Assembly: GCA_024222455.1 (NCBI GenBank)
Contig: JAAEPD010000375.1
Coordinates: 33,016 to 97,015, forward strand
Reading direction: 5' to 3'
DNA length: 64,000 nucleotides
From: Aureispira sp.
Lineage (GTDB): Bacteria > Bacteroidota > Bacteroidia > Chitinophagales > Saprospiraceae
A program made the position numbers and the translations under genes. Shown here one piece after another: positions 36,546 to 45,134 of this stretch (positions are counted from its first letter, which is position 1; each line of letters starts with the position of its first letter). Below the pieces are notes generated by a model. It had not been told where the DNA came from and ran no database searches. It saw nothing but the letters and a program-made list of their open reading frames with translations.

Positions 36546-39500
36546 TTATCTTAACAAGGTCACATCCCTACTAATTTTTTTAGTATAGCCATCTTTAAAC
36601 TTGACAACTGCTGTCCATACATAAATTCCACTATTCATTTTTTTATTTCTAAACACTCCATCCCATCCAAAACGAGTTTGATTGACAGTTCCATCTTTTA
36701 CCTCATAGAGCAATTCCCCCCAACGACTATAAACTGCAAAACGCTCTACAGACTCCACCTTATCATCTCCTTGCAAAAAGAAATAATCGTTCACCCCATC
36801 GCCATTAGGCGAAAAAGCTTTAGGAGCATTTACATGTCTAGTCTTTTCTACTCGCACCCAAACAGTCGTATCAATCACACAACCATTAATATTAGTAGCT
36901 ACAAAACGATAACGAGTATCCTCAACAGGTTCTACATTTGTAGTAAAAGAACTTGTCGTTAATTCAGTTCCACCAGCTCCTTCCGAAGACCATTTCCAAG
37001 TTATATTTTCAGTGTCATTCGGTTGTGCAATCAACTCTACAGGCTCATAATAAGTAATAGTAGTATCGCTACTAAATTGTTCCAAAAAGAAGGGGTCAGC
37101 ACTCTCTACAGTAGTAGAAGTCTTAGTAATACAGCCTCTAGCATCACGAGTATATATAGTATAGATCCCTGAAGTCAAATCAGCAATAATATTCCCTGTT
37201 TGCCAATTAATACTATCCTTACTATATTCATAATTTTGATAAGTTAATATTCCACCTGTAGCAGCTACCAATATTCTACCATTAGCATCACCTGCACAAA
37301 GAACACCTGTAGGATTCAACTCTAATTTTAATTCTGGTGGAGAGGTAATCTTAGTTGTTTTAATCCATTCGCAGCCATTCGCATCTGTAGCCGTAATCAC
37401 ATAAGAACCTATAGCCAATTTTTTAGCTAAAGCAGTAGTTTGTCCATCCGACCATAAGTAGTTATAAGGCCCTACGCCACCTTTCAATTCTAATTGAGCT
37501 TCTCCATGTTTTGTATTATGACAATCTGTAGGACGTGCAGTTAAGCTCCCTTCCAATATTGTTGGCTGTTCTAAAGTTGTAGATATTGCAGTAAGACAAC
37601 CATTAGCATCTTTTACCCAAACAGAATAAGTTCGAGCTTTTAGCCCTCCAAATACAGGGTTGCTTACAAAATTTCCACCTTCCAAAGAATACTGATATGC
37701 AGTCGTTCCGCCAATAGCATGCACCTCTATTTGACCATTCTTCCCATCAAAACAACTAATATCTTGATGTGTTTCAGTTACTTCCAATACAGTAGGTTCT
37801 ACTACACTTATCTGACTAGTTGTTTTACAATTATTAGCATCAGTCAAAGTTAGTTGATATTGCCCCTGAGCTAATCCTGTTGCAATCGAAGCTTGTTGCC
37901 CATTCGACCAGTCATAACTATAGCCACCTACACCACCTAACGGAATAGCTTGAACTTGCCCATCAGTAGCGCCATTACAGCTAATATGTGCACCATTATA
38001 ATCCGAATAAACTTGTGTGTTGACCGTTAATTTATCAGGTTGTTCAACTATAGCTGTATCTACTATTATACATCCTTTTACATCAGTAGCAGTTACTATG
38101 TAGGCTCCTGCCAACAAGTTCTGTGCTGTAGTTCCAGTTTGTCCATTAGACCATTGATAATTATAATTGGGTATTCCACCTTTAGCAGCGACAAAAGCCT
38201 GGCCATTAGCATCTCCATTACACAAAGTAGCTTGAGTGGTTAGACTTTGAATCGCTATTTTAGTTGCTGGCTCCTTGACTGTAGCTTGTTCATCTATTTT
38301 ACAACCATTGGCATCCGTCACGGTTAGAGTATATTGATTAGCAATTAATCCAGTGTTTGTAGAATTTGTATTCCCATTAGACCACTGATATGTAAATGGT
38401 GCTCGCCCCCCTTGTATTGCTGTCTGGATTTGTCCATTATTCCCCTCTTTGCAAGACACAGAATCAGCTGTTAATACCAATCCTAATGGCTGAGGCTGAG
38501 TTACTGTTATTTCATCTGTTACAACACAAGCATTAGCATCTGTCACAGTTATTTGATAAGAACCTATTGCTAATCCTGTAGAATTATAGCTTGTATTTCC
38601 TGTAGACCATTGATATTGATAAGTAGCTGTTCCGCCTAATGGATTCACCTCTATAGTCCCATCTGTTCCACCATGACAAGACACTTCTGTAAACGATAAA
38701 TTTGCCTCTAAAGAATCAGGTTCAGCAATTTGTAGATTAGCTATAGCACAACTTTGTCCATCATCAACTGTTACACGATAATGCCCTGCATACAACTGTT
38801 GAATATTAGTCGTAGTTGAATTATTGTGATTCCAGATATAAGTATAATTTCCAGTTCCTCCTGTGGGTAATACTTCAACCGCTCCATCATTATAACCATA
38901 ACAACTAATATCGGCAGTCTGCTGGATAGAAGCACTAACTACATTAGGTTGAGACAACTGCACTGTAGCTACTTGCTGACAACCATTAGCATCTGAAACG
39001 ACAACAGTATGCATACCAGCTTCTAAACCTGTAGCATTTGCCGTAGTTGCACCACTAGGTGACCATAAATAACTATAGCTAGGGCTTCCTCCTGCTGCTA
39101 CCACCACAGCTTGTCCATCATTTCCTCCATTACAAGTCACATTCAAGAAACTATTGATAGTAATTGATAATTCGGAAGGTTCTGTAATAGTAACACAACT
39201 TGTTGCTGTACACATATTGGCATCTGTTACTGATACACAATAAGTACCTTGCTCCAAATTGATAGCTATAGAATCGGTTTGCTGTTGATTATCTGACCAT
39301 TGATAAGTATATACAGGAGTTCCTCCAGTAACCAAAGCTGTTGCAGTGCCATCAGTACTTCCAAAACAATTTACATTGGTCATACTGCTCGAAAGCACTA
39401 AAGAATCTGGCTCTGTTATTTCCACACTATCTACAATTTCGCAACCATTTGCATCGGTTATAGTCACCCTATAATTGTTTGCAGGTAGCTGTTGCATTTT

Positions 39501-41294
39501 ATTTCCATTAGCAAAACTAGGGTTACTCCAACTGTATTGATGGGTACCTGTTCCTCCCGAAGACTGAGCTACAGCACTTCCATTGTTGTCTCCAAAACAA
39601 GATACATCTACACTTACCATATTATTTTGCAGTAATGCAGGCTCTCCCAGAAAGAAGCTTGTATTAGCTATACAACCAGTCGATTCGGTCAAAGTTACAC
39701 TATAAGTTCCTTGCGGAACATTTCCAATAAGAGGGGTTGTCTCTCCTGTAGACCATAGATAGCTTAAAGTCCCTCCTATATTATTATTACTAGTAGTTAA
39801 CATGCCTGTATTTCCATTACAATCAATAGTTTGCTGCGCAAGGATAGAAGTACTCAACATACAATTGTTGCACATACTATAGCCAACTGCATTCTCTCCA
39901 CAGATTTGATAACCTCCAATAGCACGGACCCAAAGTTTCACATCAGTATTGGGAGTCAAGCCTGTAATGATATGCGATAAACCTCCTGAGGATGGAGCTT
40001 GCCATGTAACACCTCCATCTGTGCTCACCTCATAACCTACAGCACCACTTACAGAATTCCAATTAAACTGTGTAGTAGAGCTGGTTAGTGTCTGGCAACT
40101 AACTTGAGGAGCAGTCAAAAGAACCTCATCCTCTATAACTAGCTGCACTGTTTGTCTCGCACAATTTCCACTTGGAATATCTAATATTATAGTTTCAGAG
40201 CCTTCTGATATATTATCGTTAAAAGCGGCAATAGGCAAACTAACAGAAGTAGCTCCCGCAGGAATAGTGATACTTGTAGCTATATTTGTATAATCAGTTC
40301 CATTGCTAGCACTTCCTAGTATATTATAGTTGATGGTATAATCTTGAGGAAATGGTTTATTCAAAGAAAATACAAAAGCACCAGATGTACACCCTTCTCC
40401 TATCACGCCACTATTATTTGGACTGTTGACTGTTACTGTTAAATCTTTGGGAGTAGAAAAGCTGCTCGCCTCAAAAAACACTCCTGAGTCATAACTTCCA
40501 TCAACGGCATCTCCAACTACCAATTTGATATGGTAAGTCTGGCAAGGAACTACTATAGCCATGGCTTCTAGAGTGGTAGTCATCCCATCAAATTGCACAT
40601 AAGAGCCCATATTATTATTAATAAAATATTGCGAATAGTTTAGTGATCCACTACTTCCAGAGCAGTTATTGGGATTTCCTCCCATTCCAGCACTTCCTCT
40701 ATTTACAGTATTTATTGTCACAGGCCTGTTGGTACCTGGTACTAAAGCAATGTTACGAGCTGGCATACCTGGCCCACTCAATACAAATGCAAAAGCATCA
40801 TTAAACTCTGAACATACAAACTCATTGTATTCCTCCGAAGCAAATACATATCTAAATCGTACAGTATCTGATTCTGGTACAAAATCAAATTCCAAAACAG
40901 CTGCATCAAAACTAGTTTGTGGTGCCATAATAGCATCTAAGTAAGGATCGCCTGGCACACAAATCCCGTCAAAACAATTAGGATTATTGCTGTAAGAGGT
41001 AAATCCTGGATCTGTATTTATTGCTGTATTGTTCAGATCGTCGGCATAACCTGTAGACAAAACTATTCCAGAGGATAAGGGTAAATTAGAATTCTGATTG
41101 GTAAATGTTCCAAATTGTCTAGAATTGCAACCAGTTCCCATAGTCACATTGCTTACCGTTACTCCATTCCCAACTAAATAGTTTTGCACCAACTGTTGAG
41201 CACTTACATTAGTGTTGACAACTAGCTGTGCTTCTACCTCTCCTAGAAGGAGCATACACAACAAAATTATAGTCTGTAATTGTTTCATAGCCAT
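36546..41294 (-). CDS. Giant SprB-repeat adhesin with CHU_C-type C-terminal domain
   Basis: About 1,582 residues from ATG 41294 (MAMKQLQTIILLCMLLLGEV signal; ATG 41288 is an alternative, and the longer upstream frame is unlikely). After the signal come a choice-of-anchor-L-like domain (SAQQLVQNYLVGNGVTVSNV, LSSGIVLSTGYADD), a Calx-beta-like domain (~320-420, GTDYTN, EGSETIIL) and an Fn3-like stretch. Then about 12 SprB repeats follow, each with CFGxxxGxAxxxxxGGTxxYxYxWS and a TITDANGC-like strand. The C-terminal ~95 residues are a gliding-motility CHU_C domain (NAPKAFSPNGDGVNDYFFLQ, IYVWTAVVKFKDG). Such proteins are exported by the T9SS and support adhesion or gliding. The hairpin at 36430-36488 probably terminates it. 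Confidence 0.93.
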   Translation of the reverse strand: MAMKQLQTIILLCMLLLGEVEAQLVVNTNVSAQQLVQNYLVGNGVTVSNVTMGTGCNSRQFGTFTNQNSNLPLSSGIVLSTGYADDLNNTAINTDPGFTSYSNNPNCFDGICVPGDPYLDAIMAPQTSFDAAVLEFDFVPESDTVRFRYVFASEEYNEFVCSEFNDAFAFVLSGPGMPARNIALVPGTNRPVTINTVNRGSAGMGGNPNNCSGSSGSLNYSQYFINNNMGSYVQFDGMTTTLEAMAIVVPCQTYHIKLVVGDAVDGSYDSGVFFEASSFSTPKDLTVTVNSPNNSGVIGEGCTSGAFVFSLNKPFPQDYTINYNILGSASNGTDYTNIATSITIPAGATSVSLPIAAFNDNISEGSETIILDIPSGNCARQTVQLVIEDEVLLTAPQVSCQTLTSSTTQFNWNSVSGAVGYEVSTDGGVTWQAPSSGGLSHIITGLTPNTDVKLWVRAIGGYQICGENAVGYSMCNNCMLSTSILAQQTIDCNGNTGMLTTSNNNIGGTLSYLWSTGETTPLIGNVPQGTYSVTLTESTGCIANTSFFLGEPALLQNNMVSVDVSCFGDNNGSAVAQSSGGTGTHQYSWSNPSFANGNKMQQLPANNYRVTITDANGCEIVDSVEITEPDSLVLSSSMTNVNCFGSTDGTATALVTGGTPVYTYQWSDNQQQTDSIAINLEQGTYCVSVTDANMCTATSCVTITEPSELSITINSFLNVTCNGGNDGQAVVVAAGGSPSYSYLWSPSGATTANATGLEAGMHTVVVSDANGCQQVATVQLSQPNVVSASIQQTADISCYGYNDGAVEVLPTGGTGNYTYIWNHNNSTTTNIQQLYAGHYRVTVDDGQSCAIANLQIAEPDSLEANLSFTEVSCHGGTDGTIEVNPLGGTATYQYQWSTGNTSYNSTGLAIGSYQITVTDANACVVTDEITVTQPQPLGLVLTADSVSCKEGNNGQIQTAIQGGRAPFTYQWSNGNTNSTNTGLIANQYTLTVTDANGCKIDEQATVKEPATKIAIQSLTTQATLCNGDANGQAFVAAKGGIPNYNYQWSNGQTGTTAQNLLAGAYIVTATDVKGCIIVDTAIVEQPDKLTVNTQVYSDYNGAHISCNGATDGQVQAIPLGGVGGYSYDWSNGQQASIATGLAQGQYQLTLTDANNCKTTSQISVVEPTVLEVTETHQDISCFDGKNGQIEVHAIGGTTAYQYSLEGGNFVSNPVFGGLKARTYSVWVKDANGCLTAISTTLEQPTILEGSLTARPTDCHNTKHGEAQLELKGGVGPYNYLWSDGQTTALAKKLAIGSYVITATDANGCEWIKTTKITSPPELKLELNPTGVLCAGDANGRILVAATGGILTYQNYEYSKDSINWQTGNIIADLTSGIYTIYTRDARGCITKTSTTVESADPFFLEQFSSDTTITYYEPVELIAQPNDTENITWKWSSEGAGGTELTTSSFTTNVEPVEDTRYRFVATNINGCVIDTTVWVRVEKTRHVNAPKAFSPNGDGVNDYFFLQGDDKVESVERFAVYSRWGELLYEVKDGTVNQTRFGWDGVFRNKKMNSGIYVWTAVVKFKDGYTKKISRDVTLLR

Positions 41295-41589
41295 TCTTTT
41301 TTTTATAAACTTTTGTGGTGAACTTAGGTTGGCGAAGCCACCTAATGTATTCATGTCGAACGGCATTTTTAATCCCCCTAAAAACTTCCTATTTTTTATT
41401 TTAATTCCTAAAAAAAACTTAGTTTAGCAGAGCATGATTAGATCTATAAATTCTAAAATTCAATAAACGTATTGAAGTCTGAATAAAGTTGGTGGAGTGT
41501 ATTTTTTTAAACAACTCTAACCACTTTAATTTTTAGCTTAGAACATGCAAATTATTATTTAAAATACTATTCATAAAATAAATAAGAAT

Positions 41590-42282
41590 ATGAACAAACT
41601 AGTTGCTAATGCCGATGAAGCGGTTCAGGGGATTGAAGATAACATGACCTTGATGCTCGGAGGCTTTGGACTTTGCGGTATTCCCGAAAATTGTATTGCT
41701 GCATTGGTCAGAAAAGGTTCTAAGGGATTAACTTGTATTTCTAATAATGCAGGTGTTGATGATTTTGGAATTGGCTTAATGCTGCAGACTCGCCAAGTCA
41801 AAAAAATGATCTCTTCTTATGTTGGCGAAAACGCTGAATTTGAACGTCAGTTACTTTCTGGTGAGTTGGAAGTTGATTTGGTACCTCAAGGTACATTGGC
41901 TGAGCGCATTCGTGCTGGAGGAGCTGGTATTCCTGCATTTTTCACTGCTACAGGCTTTGGTACTGAGGTTGCAGAAGGCAAAGAGACTCGCGAATTTGAT
42001 GGTCGTATGTATATTATGGAAGAAGCTTTACATGCTGATTTTGCAATAGTAAAAGCATGGAAAGGTGATACACATGGGAATTTAGTATTCAAAGGTACTG
42101 CACGCAATTTCAATCCAATGATGGCTAGAGCAGGAAAAATAACAATTGCAGAGGTAGATGAGTTGGTACAACCAGGCGAATTAGATCCTAATTCTATCCA
42201 TGTACCGGGTATTTATGTGCAACGTATATTCCAAGGTGTAGACTATGAGAAACGTATAGAGCAACGAACAGTACGCTCATAA
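41590..42282 (+). CDS. scoA: CoA-transferase subunit A (3-oxoacid type)
   Basis: A 230-residue alpha subunit of a family I CoA transferase. The glycine-rich motif [20 protein letters not shown], the [14 protein letters not shown] block and the ending pattern are all typical. The enzyme moves CoA from succinyl-CoA or acetyl-CoA to acetoacetate or another acid; which one is not told by sequence. Subunit B is in the same orientation, but 357 bases away, separated by a pseudogene; such subunits normally lie within a few bases. Whether both are still transcribed together is unknown. Confidence 0.93.
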   Translation: MNKLVANADEAVQGIEDNMTLMLGGFGLCGIPENCIAALVRKGSKGLTCISNNAGVDDFGIGLMLQTRQVKKMISSYVGENAEFERQLLSGELEVDLVPQGTLAERIRAGGAGIPAFFTATGFGTEVAEGKETREFDGRMYIMEEALHADFAIVKAWKGDTHGNLVFKGTARNFNPMMARAGKITIAEVDELVQPGELDPNSIHVPGIYVQRIFQGVDYEKRIEQRTVRS

Positions 42283-42284
42283 CT

Positions 42285-42336
42285 ATTTGAAAATTTGACG
42301 ATTCGGAAATTTGACGATGATTCAGATTTCTCAAAT
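42285..42336. repeat. AATTTGA-type repeats, left of the four-helix pseudogene
   Basis: Several copies of AAATTTGACGAT-like units occur here. The right side of the pseudogene has the inverse (TCAAATTATCAAAT) at 42601-42631. Similar units recur at 46958. Confidence 0.55.
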
Positions 42337-42380
42337 TGTAGATTTTCTACGACATTTACTTAAATATAGTTGATTAGAAG

Positions 42381-42597
42381 ATTGATATAATCTAAGAGAA
42401 GCACAAAATGCCGAAAGCAAAGCAGATTTTATTCATAAAATGAAAGTATCTGCAAAAGAAGCTAATGAAACTGAATAGTGGTTGCTCTTGTGCAAAAAGT
42501 GCCTAGTTATCCTGATAGTAGTGATTTGATTCAGAAGAATTAATCCATCATTAAAATTCTATCCAAAATAATTAGCAGTACTAAAAAATCAAAATAA
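42381..42597 (+). pseudogene. Decayed four-helix-bundle (S23/IVP-like) protein gene
   Basis: From 42389 one frame reads NLREAQNAESKADFIHKMKV then SAKEANETE, followed by TAG (42476-42478) where relatives have Tyr, and WLLLCKKCL. After a frame change near 42515 a second frame reads SSDLIQKN*SIIKILSK and IISSTKKSK up to TAA at 42597. These are the hallmark segments of four-helix-bundle proteins (23S rRNA intervening-sequence-type, related to Avd). The N-terminal helix is missing or unrecognisable. At least two stops and one frameshift make it non-functional. It sits between two subunits of one enzyme. Confidence 0.8.
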
Positions 42598-42600
42598 TCT

Positions 42601-42631
42601 TCAAATCAACACATTATCAAATTATCAAATT
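42601..42631 (-). repeat. Dispersed AATTTGA repeat, copy 1
   Basis: On the minus strand this 31-base stretch (core AATTTGATAATGTG, then TTGATTTGA) matches 46958-46988 at 29 of 31 bases by eye. It lies just before the subunit-B start and just after the four-helix pseudogene. Confidence 0.7.
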
Positions 42632-42639
42632 CAAAAAAC

Positions 42640-43299
42640 ATGGCTTTAGATAAAAATGGTATAGCAAAACGTATCGCCCAAGAATTAGAAGATGGCTATT
42701 ATGTCAACTTGGGGATCGGGATACCAACACTAGTAGCGAACTATATACCAGAAGGCATTCAAGTGTTTTTGCAGTCAGAAAATGGACTATTAGGAATGGG
42801 CCCTTTTCCTGTAGAAGCAGATGTAGATGCAGACTTAATCAATGCAGGAAAACAAACAGTAACAATGTTGCCGGGTGCTTCTCTATTTAGCTCTGCTCAA
42901 AGTTTTGAGATGGTGAGAGGTGGACATGTAGACCTAACTGTTTTGGGAGCAATGGAAGTAGCTCAGAATGGAGATATTGCTAACTGGAAAATTCCAGGCA
43001 AAATGGTAAAAGGTATGGGAGGTGCAATGGATTTGGTAGCTGGTGCCAAAAACATTATTGTTGCGATGCAACATACCAACCGCAAAGGAGCCTCTAAACT
43101 ATTGAGCAGTTGTTCTCTTCCTCTAACAGGAGTTAATTGCATCAAAAAAGTAGTAACCAATTTAGCTGTATTAGAAATAAAAGATGGTGCATTTCACTTA
43201 GTAGAACGTGCACCTGGTGTTTCGGTAGAAGAAATCAAGGAGAAAACAGCAGGTAAACTAGTAGTTCCCGATGTTGTTCCTGAAATGAAATTAGACTAA
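42640..43299 (+). CDS. scoB: CoA-transferase subunit B (3-oxoacid type)
   Basis: A 219-residue beta subunit. The motifs [16 protein letters not shown] and [14 protein letters not shown] are present; the Glu of SENG is the residue that carries the CoA thioester in this family. The [15 protein letters not shown] segment ([16 protein letters not shown]) and the C-terminal [16 protein letters not shown] are typical. With subunit A and the thiolase 6-8 kb away, this fits acetoacetate/acetoacetyl-CoA use. A terminator follows. Start is the ATG directly after the AATTTGA-type repeat. Confidence 0.95.
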   Translation: MALDKNGIAKRIAQELEDGYYVNLGIGIPTLVANYIPEGIQVFLQSENGLLGMGPFPVEADVDADLINAGKQTVTMLPGASLFSSAQSFEMVRGGHVDLTVLGAMEVAQNGDIANWKIPGKMVKGMGGAMDLVAGAKNIIVAMQHTNRKGASKLLSSCSLPLTGVNCIKKVVTNLAVLEIKDGAFHLVERAPGVSVEEIKEKTAGKLVVPDVVPEMKLD

Positions 43300-43305
43300 A
43301 ATATT

Positions 43306-43337
43306 AAGCAAGGGGCATTTTTGCCCCTGCTCTTTTT
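43306..43337 (+). terminator. Terminator after the CoA-transferase genes
   Basis: AGCAAGGGGCA and TGCCCCTGCT form a stem with one mismatch around TTTT, followed by CTTTTT. Confidence 0.8.
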
Positions 43338-43378
43338 AGCATTAATCCCCTTCCCAACGATATAAAACCAACAATGCT

Positions 43379-44104
43379 ATGAAACTATTAATTGGTTTAT
43401 TCCTATCTGTATTTATGGTTGCTTGTACAACCTCAAAATTCAATCCTGCAACTAATTTTGCTATACCTAACTCGCCTAATGATCAAGAATGGGCAGAACG
43501 TGCTGCAGATTTGTTTGTTGGCTATTTTTCTAATAAGAAAGAAGCAAGCAGAGATACGACAGGCTCTATATTTCGTGCAGAAATGGAAGTGGTGATTGTT
43601 CCTATTTGGAAAGAGAAAAGAGAAACTGGTGAATATTGGGTTTATTTTACACAAATGAATCCAGGTGCTCGTGACCGCCCTATGCAGCAACAGTTTTTTA
43701 GATTAAAGGAACTTAATGCAAACACCCTAGAAGTAAAAACATATGCATTGCCTCTTGATAAACGAGGAAAACACCGTTTAGCTTGGATGGACAAAGAACC
43801 ATTAGAAGACATAAGTCCTAAAGACTTGATAGAAGTGCAAGGTTGCGAAATGTGGTTGGTCAATACACCTCAGTTTGAAGAATACCTTATTCGGCATACA
43901 GGCGAAAAATGCCCTGCCTCTACACCAATGCATGACATACACGCCTACCATTTAGATATGCGCCTATCTGTAGAGCATTTAAAAATGAAAATGCAGATTT
44001 TTAACAAAGCAAATCAAGTCTTATTTGAGCATAAAGAATATGAACAATTTGATCGTTTGTCAGAAGAAGAAATTACCACAATTATAGAATCAATAGAAAA
44101 ATAA
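43379..44104 (+). CDS. CpcT/CpeT-family lipoprotein, copy 1
   Basis: A 241-residue lipoprotein with lipobox MVAC (Cys16). The body matches the chromophore-lyase CpcT/CpeT family: AADLFVGYFSNKKEA, EVVIVPIWKEKRETGEYWVY, QQFFRLKELNANTLEVKTY, and a C-terminal YEQFDRL. In cyanobacteria these proteins attach bilins to phycobiliproteins, but relatives are common in non-phototrophic Bacteroidota, where no bilin role is known. The lipocalin-like barrel suggests binding of a small hydrophobic ligand. A related gene follows in the same orientation after a terminator. Two Cys lie near QGCEMWLV and EKCPAS. Confidence 0.8.
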   Translation: MKLLIGLFLSVFMVACTTSKFNPATNFAIPNSPNDQEWAERAADLFVGYFSNKKEASRDTTGSIFRAEMEVVIVPIWKEKRETGEYWVYFTQMNPGARDRPMQQQFFRLKELNANTLEVKTYALPLDKRGKHRLAWMDKEPLEDISPKDLIEVQGCEMWLVNTPQFEEYLIRHTGEKCPASTPMHDIHAYHLDMRLSVEHLKMKMQIFNKANQVLFEHKEYEQFDRLSEEEITTIIESIEK

Positions 44105-44150
44105 AATCACTCCTAGTTAGTTTTAGGACTTCTAATAAGAATTTAACTTA

Positions 44151-44188
44151 AATGCTCATTTAATCAAATAGATTAAATGAGCATTTTT
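44151..44188 (+). terminator. Terminator after CpeT-like copy 1
   Basis: AATGCTCATTTAATC and GATTAAATGAGCATT form a near-perfect 15-bp stem around AAATA, followed by a T run. Confidence 0.85.
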
Positions 44189-44211
44189 CTATAAAAACCC
44201 TTTGCATCTTT

Positions 44212-44240
44212 TTGATATTAAAAACATCTATCTACCTTGG
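44212..44240 (+). promoter_or_regulatory. Candidate promoter for CpeT-like copy 2
   Basis: TTG at 44212-44214, an 18-base spacer, then TACCTTGG at 44233-44240, one base off TAnnTTTG. It follows the terminator and would give a leader of ~85 bases. The -7 box overlaps a small CTACC/GGTAG palindrome. Confidence 0.35.
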
Positions 44241-44330
44241 TAGTCAATTAGATAGTCCCTATAGTTGAAATGTGAAGTTCCCGAAAATAACTCTTCTCTT
44301 TTTTCATCTCCCTATTAAAATTCAAATAAC

Positions 44331-45029
44331 ATGAAACGCGTTATTATGGGCATCGCTATGCCTTTATTACTTATGAGTTGGTCAAACAAACCAACAGACA
44401 CAACTACATTTCCAGAAACTAATCAACAGCAAAAATGGGTAACGGAGGCTGTTGACTTATTAGCTGGATTCTATTCTAACAAAAATGCTGTCCAAATGGG
44501 CCTGACAGATATTCCAGGCGAAATTTCGATAGTTCCTATTTGGCCTAAACTGAAAAAGAATGGAGACCACTGGCTGTATGTGACTTGCATGAAATCAGAA
44601 GATAGGAATACACCTGTTCTACAACAAGTTTATAGACTTAAAAAGTTGAATGAGAATGCTATTGTCATCAACTCCTATTCATTAAGAGAGCCAGAGGCTT
44701 ATAGCTCAGACTGGACAAAATCAACACCTTTAGCCAATGCTACTCCGAGTGATTTAATTCCACTATTAGACGCTGATCTTTGGATGGTTCAGACTGATAA
44801 CCCTGACTTATACCTACTAAAACATGTCCAACCTTCTTCATCTATATCCAAATTGGTAGAAGAGGGTCATGCCCATCATGTAGATATGAATATAACTCCT
44901 CAATACTTAGGAATCCGTCTATCTATCTTTGCAGAAGATACTCAGTTGACTTTCCGACACGACGATTTTCTACACTTTGATCGACTTCCTAGTAGTGAAG
45001 TAGCCAAAATTACAAAAAATGTAAACTAA
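44331..45029 (+). CDS. CpcT/CpeT-family protein, copy 2
   Basis: A 232-residue paralogue of the upstream gene: TEAVDLLAGFYSNKNAVQMG, EISIVPIWPKLKKNGDHWLY, LQQVYRLKKLNENAIVINSY and the ending FLHFDRLPSSEVAKI align segment for segment. The N-terminus MKRVIMGIAMPLLLMSWSN has the shape of a lipoprotein signal, but the expected lipobox Cys is Trp (TGG). One base change from TGT or TGC would explain this, and the protein may now be secreted or anchored by the uncleaved signal. Relative to copy 1, the Cys pair near the middle is also missing. Function unknown. Confidence 0.75.
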   Translation: MKRVIMGIAMPLLLMSWSNKPTDTTTFPETNQQQKWVTEAVDLLAGFYSNKNAVQMGLTDIPGEISIVPIWPKLKKNGDHWLYVTCMKSEDRNTPVLQQVYRLKKLNENAIVINSYSLREPEAYSSDWTKSTPLANATPSDLIPLLDADLWMVQTDNPDLYLLKHVQPSSSISKLVEEGHAHHVDMNITPQYLGIRLSIFAEDTQLTFRHDDFLHFDRLPSSEVAKITKNVN

Positions 45030-45065
45030 TTAATTGTTTTTCAAAAAACAGTTTGTACCTTTTAG

Positions 45066-45101
45066 AGCTAGATTAACAAAGAGTTGATCTAGCTTTTTTT
45101 T
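45066..45101 (+). terminator. Terminator after CpeT-like copy 2
   Basis: AGCTAGATTAAC and GTTGATCTAGCT pair over 12 bases with one G-T around AAAGA, followed by eight T. Confidence 0.85.
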
Positions 45102-45134
45102 GGAAAATCATTGACCTAAAAGTTTTGCCTTATT

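Noticed and set aside
38040..38243. Plus-strand short ORF in the adhesin region
   Set aside because: Serine/tyrosine-rich antisense of the SprB repeats; no promoter or homology.
37300..39700. Tandem repeats of the SprB region as a CRISPR-like or non-coding repeat
   Set aside because: The repeats are in one open frame, vary in sequence and encode standard SprB protein repeats.
45034..45063. Promoter-like TTG-19-TACCTTTT upstream of the AckA-PduL gene
   Set aside because: The start it predicts would fall inside the terminator hairpin 45066-45101, so a functional promoter there is unlikely.
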